A DNA stretch of 28,233 bases from Martensiomyces pterosporus (taxonomy: Eukaryota; Kickxellomycota; Kickxellomycetes; Kickxellales; Kickxellaceae): assembly GCA_025201845.1 (NCBI GenBank), contig MU604042.1, forward strand, positions 24,976-53,208. The letters run 5' to 3'. Under the pieces are notes generated by a model. It had not been told where the DNA came from. It made no database searches and was given only the letters and a program-made list of their open reading frames with translations. The translations under genes and the position numbers were made by a program. Shown here piece after piece: positions 18,058-25,261 of this stretch; the stretch's first letter is position 1, and every line of letters starts with the position of its first letter.

Positions 18058-18187
18058 GATGATTTAGCCTTTGCTCAGCACAATCGATCTTGTGTAGTGC
18101 GGACAATGACGAGAAGGGGTGGGAAAGCGAATTGAAAGCTGACGAGTGAGCGCTGGTTGGAACAAAGGGTGGCTCCTTTTGGCCGAC

Positions 18188-18195
18188 TTTTTATG
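18188..18195 (-). promoter_or_regulatory. TATA-like element of the GPI pseudoprotease gene
   Basis: The minus strand reads CATAAAAA, 131 nt upstream of the ATG at 18057. It departs from consensus in its first base. Confidence 0.35.
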
Positions 18196-18481
18196 CGATC
18201 CCGCTCATCGCCTCCTGCTCTCATTCTCACTCGGGCATTGCACGCATACCCGCTGCATCCCCTGGATGCTGTGTTGCTCCAATTAGAGCAGCCCCACATG
18301 TGCTTGGAGTATTATTAGCCTTGAGTCAGCTGGTGGCAGCAGCAGTCGGGAAAGAAATAGTGCGAGTATATGCGCGCAGATGCCTATTTTCGGGCCATGC
18401 GCAAAGAGGGAAAGCGGCGGTGGTGCTCCTCTGTCACAAGGTGCTCAATGCTATGTCAAACAGAAATAAGGTACACCTGGC

Positions 18482-18510
18482 GAGAAGTGCCGTTTTTACG
18501 GCACTTTCTC
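18482..18510. repeat. Strong hairpin, 9-bp perfect stem
   Basis: AAGTGCCGT and ACGGCACTT flank a TTTT loop; after a one-base bulge the stem continues with GAG/CTC. It lies in the divergent intergenic region with no gene next to it, so it may be part of an unannotated RNA, a protein-binding site or chance. Confidence 0.55.
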
Positions 18511-19446
18511 CCTTATTTTCACCTCCGATGATCGGCAATCGAATGCTGGTTTCAGCCCACTATTCCCAATCGAAGGCAGCACCTCGAGCTTGCACAAAAC
18601 AGGCATTCTGGAACAAGCCGCGTTTCCCGAGACACGGCTTTAGCCAGATGTCGGAGCACAGGCTTAAAGTGGCGTCTGTGATCTCAGTGGCCCAGATAAA
18701 TTAGCGCACCACATTGATGCACTGCAATCAAATTACAAGCGGCACAATGAGGCGCCTCCTGCAATTTGCACGCCTGGCTTCGGGCGGGTGCTGCGGACTG
18801 CAGCTCCCACAAAAAGATTGGCCTTGTCCCTACTAGCGTTCCAGACGCATTTACCCGGAAGCCGCGCATGCTTGTCAGTTCAACATCGCCAGCAGACACC
18901 ATCAGCGGGCGTGCATGGGGCGGTGGACACGAAAATGCCTGGGGTTCTTGCTTCCCAAGGCTCGCCTGGCACACAATCTGAGTCTGCCAACAACAAATAT
19001 ACATTTATAGATGCTGCTCACACTCTAGCATGCATTCCACGTTTTTCTTGTCGCCCACAAAGAGCTATTCTCTTTCTGACCTGCGAAAATCCATAATGGG
19101 TTGGTGATTCTTTTGCTTGGCGCGATGGCCATCTTGCATATGGAAATCTATTTTAAACACTGCCTGATATTTCATGATACGCGTTGTGGACATGCCAGCG
19201 AAAAGCATAGAGATCGAAATCTACCGTTCGTCTTCAGAAGTCGGGCTCCATCCGCAAATGCCTTAAAACGGAATGGTCTTCTCGGACCGCTTCACCTGGT
19301 CTCCTCCCCCTTTCCATCATTTACATTATCATTTCATCCTCATCCTCATCCCCACCCTCACTTTCGCAACCTCTGCATCTACTCCCCATTTTGCATTCAC
19401 CAATTCACCCAAACCACACGCATCACCTCAACTCCACTCGCTTACC

Positions 19447-22107
19447 ATGAGGCTCCTTATCCTACCTATCCTGGCCAGCCTAGGAGCAGCCGTGCTGGCA
19501 GGCCCAATTGCTACCAGCCCAGCGCCTCTCTCCTCCAGTGCCACTGTCGTCTTGGCTACCAGCACGCCAACCGCCCACCCCACCGCAGAGCCGCAGCTTA
19601 CCACTCAGAGCGGCACAGCTACAGGTCCACCAGCTCCTTCCAGCACCCACGACATGTCTGGTGACGTATCTATGTCGACTGCAAGTTCTGCAGAGATTGC
19701 TGGGTTTATGGCTGACGACCAGGACGTCGACTACACCTTCCCCGCTGTGAAGCAGATTGGCGACATCACCGACGCCGACTTCCTGACCAAAATCGCCGAC
19801 CTCCTTGTCCTCCGCGACGGCAAGTACATGCCGGATCTGTTCTGGGACAACGTCATGGACCGTGTCAACACAATCTTCACTGCGGTAAATGGCCTGGACC
19901 CGTCCCGCGTCTACCAGCTGTACCTGCTTGCTGGCACCAAGATGATGGAGCTCCTCATGAACACCGCCAATGCCGACCTCAAGGACTCTGACATGCAGGG
20001 CTCGTGGCAAGACAGGTACCAGCAGTACGTCCAGAACTATTACAACCCAATGCTCAAGAGCATGTGCTTCAAAAACTCGCAGTGGTTCACTTGCACAAAC
20101 ACCCAAACCGGTGCATCCCAGTACTGCCCCTTTGACATGGACATCGACCATAGCACGAAGATCACCTTTACGCTCAAGTCTGACGATGCTACCAAGAGCG
20201 CCTTCAACAACTACATCAACAGCACAGTTGGTTTGTCGACTGATGTCATCAACATGCAATACTTATCCGTCACCAGCCAGTACATGTCTCCTCCGGATCC
20301 TACGAGGATGAGGCGCGGTCTCCCAGCGGGGAGAAGCGGTTCCAGGGCCAGTCTAAATCGCAGACTCCCCCCTCAAGCCCCCTTCCGTGGCCACCCGTAC
20401 CTGGTCCACACCGAGCTCACCCTGCCGGGGCTGCAGGCTGATTACCCACCCAAGATTGGTATCGTGATGACCAACTTCACCAACAGTGCTGGCGACTCGC
20501 TGAAAAGCATGAACAGCAGGCTGGCATCTGGCAACACAAACATCGACTCGCTGCATGCATCGCTGATCCAGGTCATGGTGCGCACCCAGTCTGGAAACGA
20601 CACCCTGGACCAGTTCTACCAGTACAAGGACTGGGTCGAGCAGCAAAAGGAGATTGACGAAGCCGTCAAAAACATGATCATCGAAATCGTTGTCGGCACA
20701 CTTGTTGGCGGACTCATCGACTTTGGCATTGGCCTCATTGGCGAGGCAGTTGAGGTGGCGGCAGAGGCCATCAGCGCAGCAAAAACCGTGACCAGCATCA
20801 TCTCAAAGGTTTCCAAGGCGTTTGAGGACTTCAAGGAGCTGCCAGCTGTCAGCAAGCTGATCAGCGCTGCCGACAAGGGCATTCAGATCGGCAAGGGCTT
20901 CCTTGGCAAGGTGTGGGATGTTCTCCCCAAGAACGTGCAAAACCTGCTTCGGCGCATTGCTCCAAAGCTTGAGGACATAAAGGCCAAGATTGTCGACACC
21001 GGGTGCGACCAGCTCAGCCAGTTTGTTGGGCTCCAGATTCCCCCTATCGGCAACCAGCAGTCAATTGGCCAGTCAGCAGCTGGCGACACCGGCTCAGGCG
21101 GCAACATCGCCAAGCGCGACTCCGCCAGCTCTGTGGCGGTGCCAAAGCCGTCTTCCGCTCCTACCAGCGCCACACCCACTCAGTCGCATGGCACATCCAC
21201 TCAGTCGCATGGCACACCCACCAAGACAAAAACACACTCAGCCAGCCACTCGCCCACATCCTCATCCACAAGGGACGACTGCATCTTTGGCATGACCAGC
21301 ACCAAGCAGATCCGCGGTGTTAGCAAGTTCGACGACTACAAATTCTGCTACTGCTACCACGAGACCACCACCGCAAACTCGGCACCAAACACCCAGGTCT
21401 GGTGCCCAGGCAACAAAAAGCTGCAGACAAAGTACCTCGCACCCAACCCGCTGTTCAACCTGGGCGGCTATGAGAAGAACGACACCCTGGCCACGTGCAA
21501 CCACGTCTGGGAGCTCAGCGAGCTTGTTGCATTCACAGCCATGAAGGACGCAAACAAGACAGCAGCCATGTGCCAGCGCATCAACGAGGTCTACCCAAAG
21601 TTCAACAGCGAGGTGCGCGAGTTCATCAACGGCCCCCAAAACCTCGAGGTTCTGAGCGCCAGTGTTGCTGATCTCAAGCACCAGATCTTCATCGGAAACG
21701 TCACCGCTGCCTTCTTTGACGATGCCAGCAGGTACAACGCCCTCAAGACGTTCATGAGCGCTAAGACACAGGCGTTCCTCGACATCAAGACGCGCCTGGG
21801 CACATACTTTGCTTCCCTTGAGTCCTCCGAGTCCCACGCAAAGCCAAATGGCACTCAGCTCTACTTTACCGGAATCACATCCAAGTTCTTCTCGTTCTTC
21901 GATGGCGGCATTGCAAAGCGGGCCGACCTGATGACCAAGGTCGGCGGTGTCTTCCAGCTAACCGACCCTGATGTCAAAACAAGCCAGGTCAGCGATATCA
22001 CCAGCTACCCGGCCTTTGGCATTGGCAACATCACCTCCTACGCTGGCGATTTCCTGTCCCAGGCAACAGACAAGGCTGTCAATGTCATTTGCAGGAAGCT
22101 TTTCTAG
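19447..22107 (+). CDS. Large secreted protein, hydrophobic core, four dibasic sites
   Basis: The 886-residue product is not matched to a known family with confidence. Residues 1-18 (MRLLILPILASLGAAVLA) are a signal peptide, followed by a Ser/Thr/Pro-rich stretch to about 70. Dibasic Kex2-type sites occur at R289-R290, R305-R306, K556-R557 and K824-R825. Residues 410-457 (NMIIEIVVGTLVGGLIDFGI...) form a Gly/Ile/Val-rich segment that can make two hydrophobic or amphipathic helices. Around 575-600 is a Thr/Ser/His linker containing a 21-bp tandem repeat, then a Cys-rich block (DDCIFGM, KFCYCYH, VWCPGN). It looks like a secreted precursor cut into several chains. Hydrophobic helical cores of this kind occur in secreted fungal and bacterial membrane-active or toxin-like proteins, but this is only a resemblance. 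An adhesin or wall protein is also possible. Confidence 0.8.
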   Translation: MRLLILPILASLGAAVLAGPIATSPAPLSSSATVVLATSTPTAHPTAEPQLTTQSGTATGPPAPSSTHDMSGDVSMSTASSAEIAGFMADDQDVDYTFPAVKQIGDITDADFLTKIADLLVLRDGKYMPDLFWDNVMDRVNTIFTAVNGLDPSRVYQLYLLAGTKMMELLMNTANADLKDSDMQGSWQDRYQQYVQNYYNPMLKSMCFKNSQWFTCTNTQTGASQYCPFDMDIDHSTKITFTLKSDDATKSAFNNYINSTVGLSTDVINMQYLSVTSQYMSPPDPTRMRRGLPAGRSGSRASLNRRLPPQAPFRGHPYLVHTELTLPGLQADYPPKIGIVMTNFTNSAGDSLKSMNSRLASGNTNIDSLHASLIQVMVRTQSGNDTLDQFYQYKDWVEQQKEIDEAVKNMIIEIVVGTLVGGLIDFGIGLIGEAVEVAAEAISAAKTVTSIISKVSKAFEDFKELPAVSKLISAADKGIQIGKGFLGKVWDVLPKNVQNLLRRIAPKLEDIKAKIVDTGCDQLSQFVGLQIPPIGNQQSIGQSAAGDTGSGGNIAKRDSASSVAVPKPSSAPTSATPTQSHGTSTQSHGTPTKTKTHSASHSPTSSSTRDDCIFGMTSTKQIRGVSKFDDYKFCYCYHETTTANSAPNTQVWCPGNKKLQTKYLAPNPLFNLGGYEKNDTLATCNHVWELSELVAFTAMKDANKTAAMCQRINEVYPKFNSEVREFINGPQNLEVLSASVADLKHQIFIGNVTAAFFDDASRYNALKTFMSAKTQAFLDIKTRLGTYFASLESSESHAKPNGTQLYFTGITSKFFSFFDGGIAKRADLMTKVGGVFQLTDPDVKTSQVSDITSYPAFGIGNITSYAGDFLSQATDKAVNVICRKLF
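21178..21219 (+). repeat. Two-copy 21-bp tandem repeat in the linker
   Basis: The unit begins actcagtcgcatggcaca and encodes TQSHGT(S/P) twice, in the Thr/Ser linker between the helical core and the Cys-rich block of the 886-residue protein. Confidence 0.8.
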
Positions 22108-22215
22108 ATGCCTCTTTTTTTCTGTGGCTCCAGTCACTTAATGACATGCTCACGACCACTCACGAACCTACATGAACTGAAGCTTCATTTTCGTGCACTT
22201 TCCTACTGTTGGGTG

Positions 22216-22369
22216 GGTGAGTGAAGCGAAGCATAAAGCACATGTATTTGAATAATAGCGAAGGGGTTGTTTGCAAAGCCAAAGAACCCCAGAGAGGGAA
22301 AGCAGGATCAGCGAAGTATTTATGTACGCGTCTGCTCAGGCCTTGCAGACAATCCGGCCAACACGCTAG
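22216..22369 (+). repeat. Left copy of inverted dispersed element
   Basis: About 154 bp that match, in reverse complement, positions 24901-25056. In the core 22251-22348 the two copies differ at 8 of 98 positions with no indel (counted by hand). It begins with what looks like the end of an open frame (VSEAKHKAHVFE then TAA TAG), followed by a GGGG...CCCC hairpin (22263-22290), GAGGGAAAGC (22294-22303) and GAAGTATTTATGTACGC. It is best explained as the 3' end of a retroelement, 5'-truncated here; a duplicated regulatory element is the alternative. Confidence 0.85.
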
Positions 22370-22496
22370 AGGGAGGAGTGTTTTCCATCAATTGAGTGGC
22401 TTTAGCAATCCTTCTTGCTTGCTCGGACAATGAAGAGAAAGACATCCTTGACATGTGAGGGATTGGCCGACCTGATTACATCATCATCCGTTCGGC

Positions 22497-22504
22497 TATA
22501 AAAG
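22497..22504 (+). promoter_or_regulatory. Consensus TATA box, TATAAAAG
   Basis: The strongest TATA box in the window. It is followed by a C/T-rich leader without any ATG for about 150 nt; the first ATG opens the 40-codon ORF at 22654. It lies 128 nt to the right of the left inverted element. Confidence 0.6.
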
Positions 22505-22653
22505 TGCCCCCTCTCCCACTGGGTGGAGGCTGCCACAGTCTCGCTTAGTTTTCACCCCCCGTATTCATCCAGTATTCCTTTAGACTCATACTCTTAGTTT
22601 TCACAAGTTTTCCTCTCCTAATTGACGACACCGGCATCCGCCAGTTCGATCAT

Positions 22654-22776
22654 ATGTGCATAGAATGGTGGGGCGTAGATATCACATATTCACTACCATC
22701 TACCAGAGTACGCTTCAGACACGAACAATACAAGCTAGACTATACAAATGAGAGTGCTGAGAGCATCATCATGTAA
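22654..22776 (+). CDS. Putative 40-residue protein behind a TATA promoter
   Basis: Starting at the first ATG after TATAAAAG, the frame encodes MCIEWWGVDITYSLPST, then RVRFRHEQYKLDYTNES and ends SIIM. The frame is also open upstream of the ATG (reading LIDDTGIRQFDH), so the coding part may be longer through a spliced first exon, or this is the stub of a longer gene whose 3' part has been lost. It ends 69 nt before the convergent stop of F-box paralog B2. No homology is recognised. The case for a gene rests on the promoter and the protein-like composition only. Confidence 0.35.
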   Translation: MCIEWWGVDITYSLPSTRVRFRHEQYKLDYTNESAESIIM

Positions 22777-22845
22777 GATGAAATGCAAAGAAAAGTGAAT
22801 GAGAGAAAATGGAGGCGGAAGACTAAAGAGAAACATGATGTTTGG

Positions 22846-24501
22846 TTACTGGTTATACCACCAAGATGCACCACGCACTTTAATATCGCGTAGATGGGGA
22901 AACGCGTTGGCATTGTGAGCAGCAAACTCTTTGATATCGGAGACATACACGTCAGGCACAGTAACCTCATCAAGTGAATGAGTGAAAATGGTCAAGTAGC
23001 GCATAACATCCAGATTGAATACCAATGGCCGCTTGGTGTAGGTATAGATTAAAAGACTCTTGACATTAATAGCAATAGACTGCATTTGTGTCCAAGTTCC
23101 CCTGAGAATCGCTTGCAGGTTTACTCCAGCTTCGTTGACCTCATCGACAACATTCTCAGCTTCACACTTGTACAGCTTTGGCAGTTGAACGATGACTTGA
23201 ATAAGCGAGAAAAGGTGTATGCTTGTATCAAGAGCTATATACTCTAGGTTTACCCATTCAATTGTGCTGGGTATAGGCAAAGGTACGCTAGTCTGAAACA
23301 CGCCCAACCTAGCAGTTCTTACATTACAGGGCGTACCAAGGAGCCTGTAATAAAACTCTGCATAGTCATCGTAGTCATCAAGTGAAACACTGTGAATCTT
23401 CAACATAAAATTTGCTGGATTAGACAGGATGCGGGAATCCATGTGCTGGACTGATTTGAACGAATTGTAGATTTCAGCAGTTTGGAGAGGCGAGTGGAAA
23501 AACATTGAATAAAACGTACCGTCGTTGTATGGGCTATTAGATATATGTAGCCATTCCAACTTTGGAAAGTACAGCATCCGATGACCTATATCAAATGATG
23601 TTGTACTCATACGCACTTGTCTGTTGGAGTTGCTTGACTCGTCTGCATCCTCCAGTGGCTGTCGAAATTCAAGAGTTAGAGAACATAGATTGGTAAATTC
23701 GATGTGACTAGGTGCAATACCAATAAATCTCCACCAAGCAAAATCATGCGGGATATCAAACAGGTATAGCGTTTCTAGTGGCGAGGCCAGCAGCTGCGGA
23801 AGCCGATTGGCTACCCCAGAAGCAATACCAACATGTAGGTATCTGAGTCTGGATGAAAATGAATGGCAATTGAAAGTGATAGGGTTAACCCAGCAGTAGA
23901 GCGAGTGCAATTGACTAATGTACAGTTCAACCAGCTTGTTTGATAAAAGTGCATGTATATTTGATGTTATATTAAAGCATAACGACAGGTTGCCAATATT
24001 TGGGACATGTCGCCCAAAGTACTGTGTCAGCTGGGTTGCCAACACTTCATTATCACTAGAACTAGAGGTGTCATCAGCAACAGCAGCACTATACACCATA
24101 TCGATTTTAAGAGCATTAACCGTTCGCCAGTAGCCCAAACCAAGGCCAAATGCATCCAGAGCATGAGTCATATCTGCAAAGTTGACTGGACACCCAAACG
24201 ACCACACCTTCAGTTCTCCAATTACACTGCTGAGCCGCTGAGATACGATAAGGCCGATATTCGATTTCCAATCACATTCGGGCTGTACTGTCTCACTGTC
24301 CCTGTATGCTTCTTTGACATGGCACTCGAGGTATGCTATGCGATACACGTATGGAAGCATGCACTCCCTCCAAAGACGACAGACAGCAGCAGGAGGTAGT
24401 AGTTGCTTAAATCCCTGGATATCGCCCTCTCTCACCCCATCATAAAAATACGCTAACACTCTTTGCAGTATGTTCAAGTGAAGGTCCTTTATGTGCGCCA
24501 T
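22846..24501 (-). CDS. F-box/LRR-like protein, paralog B2, AT-rich
   Basis: The 551-residue product starts with an F-box-like domain (IKDLHLNILQRVLAYFY, then LLPPAAVCRLWRECMLPYVYRIAYLE, about residues 4-60), followed by leucine-rich repeats with the family signature (LLASPLETLYLFDIPHDFAW) and the B-subgroup block SPYNDGTFYSMFFHSPLQTAEI. It is clearly the sister of B1 but its base use differs: two 60-nt samples hold 24 and 25 G+C against 33 in a sample of A1 and 29 in B1. It lies between the two copies of the inverted element, which suggests a different history, such as insertion or relaxed repair. The start is a true ATG and the frame is intact, so the protein is probably still made. Presumed role: SCF substrate receptor. 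Confidence 0.85.
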   Translation of the reverse strand: MAHIKDLHLNILQRVLAYFYDGVREGDIQGFKQLLPPAAVCRLWRECMLPYVYRIAYLECHVKEAYRDSETVQPECDWKSNIGLIVSQRLSSVIGELKVWSFGCPVNFADMTHALDAFGLGLGYWRTVNALKIDMVYSAAVADDTSSSSDNEVLATQLTQYFGRHVPNIGNLSLCFNITSNIHALLSNKLVELYISQLHSLYCWVNPITFNCHSFSSRLRYLHVGIASGVANRLPQLLASPLETLYLFDIPHDFAWWRFIGIAPSHIEFTNLCSLTLEFRQPLEDADESSNSNRQVRMSTTSFDIGHRMLYFPKLEWLHISNSPYNDGTFYSMFFHSPLQTAEIYNSFKSVQHMDSRILSNPANFMLKIHSVSLDDYDDYAEFYYRLLGTPCNVRTARLGVFQTSVPLPIPSTIEWVNLEYIALDTSIHLFSLIQVIVQLPKLYKCEAENVVDEVNEAGVNLQAILRGTWTQMQSIAINVKSLLIYTYTKRPLVFNLDVMRYLTIFTHSLDEVTVPDVYVSDIKEFAAHNANAFPHLRDIKVRGASWWYNQ

Positions 24502-25261
24502 CGTGAGAAAATAGAGTAATGGAAAAATGTAGTAGCTGGAAAGTGAGCAGAGGAGAAATGTGAGTAACAGGTGTTTCTGTTTGGGCAGGTGTCAAAACGG
24601 CAGACGCCACACATCATCAACCGCAGAAACAACGCCTGTCTATGCATGCGTGCATACATGATGATGTTAATTTTTTTGACTCGGCTCTGTGAGCAAGCCA
24701 CTAGACTCTGTTAGCTGCTCTCACAGCTAAAAGCAGAGCAAGAGCGCTAGAGTGTACTGAGCAAGCTGTAGCAATAACCATCCTGTGCTTGTGTGGAATT
24801 CTCATCATCTCCACTAATGGAAGGCGCAGAGTGAGGCGGTGGTGATGATGATGATGGAGCCGATGTACTTTCCAATGAACATGACTAAGAGTTAAGAAAC
24901 TAAGCCTGTTGTCGGGATTACCTGCAATGCCTGAGCAGATGCGTACATAAATACTTCGATGACCCTGCTTTCCCTCTCGGGGGTTCTTTAGCTTCGCAAA
25001 CACCCCCTTCGCTATTATTATAATACACTCGCTTTACTATTCGCTTTGCTCACACCGTTAACAGGGGTGGCGGCCGTGGGGTTGGCCTTGGTAGCGGCTG
25101 CCGGGGAGGTGGCTGCCTGGGCTGCGGGCGCGGGCGCGGGATCGGTGTCCATGGCGTCTGTCGTGCATCTTGGGCTCCACGACATACTGAACCACTATGC
25201 CTGAGACTGAAAGCTGGCATGCTTTCAGAATAGCCTTTCTTAAAGGTCGAACTGCTGAGTC
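24502..25261. other. Upstream of paralog B2, right inverted element and gag remnant tail
   Basis: No intact gene. It holds the B2 leader, a perfect hairpin TTAGCTG CTCTCA CAGCTAA at 24711-24730, a short gat repeat near 24842-24856, the right inverted element (24901-25056), and a minus-strand 55-codon Ala/Pro/Thr-rich frame (25018-25185) that ends inside that element and is probably the decayed end of the gag reading frame. Confidence 0.55.
24901..25056 (-). repeat. Right copy of inverted dispersed element
   Basis: Reverse-complement partner of 22216-22369; core 24922-25019. On the minus strand it starts with the last codons of an open frame (VSKANSKASVL then TAA TAA TAG), then a purine run GCGAAGGGGG, the hairpin 24979-25007, GAGGGAAAGC and GAAGTATTTATGTACGC. 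It lies directly downstream, in the minus sense, of the decayed gag gene, which supports its being that element's 3' end. Confidence 0.85.

Larger units (their letters stand above)
18058..19446. other. Long divergent intergenic region
   Basis: About 1.4 kb between two divergent secretory-protein genes. Seen are a weak TATA for the left gene, a GAGGGAAAGC word at 18406-18415, a strong hairpin at 18482-18510, and a tcatcc microsatellite near 19336-19358 in the leader of the right gene. Frames at 18300-18704 (GTG start) and 18684-19004 (ATG inside a TATA-like sequence) have no recognisable domain. Confidence 0.5.
22108..22653. other. Intergenic with left inverted element and a plus-strand promoter
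   Basis: Holds the 3' flank of the 886-residue gene, the left inverted element (22216-22369), and a TATA-led leader (22497-22653) in front of a 40-codon ORF. The sequence becomes AT-richer to the right. Confidence 0.6.

Noticed and set aside
18684..19004. Minus-strand 106-codon frame next to a TATAAATG
   Set aside because: The ATG overlaps the TATA-like sequence itself, so it could not be translated from that promoter, and the protein has no recognisable domain.
24901..25010. Right element as an LTR (starts TG after a purine tract, ends CA)
   Set aside because: The left copy includes sequence upstream of the supposed LTR, and no second copy lies beyond the gag start. Possible but not favoured.
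22216..25056. Inverted pair as terminal inverted repeats of a DNA transposon
   Set aside because: No transposase lies between them and no target-site duplication was recognised; the conserved coding end in each copy favours retroelement 3' ends. Kept only as an alternative.
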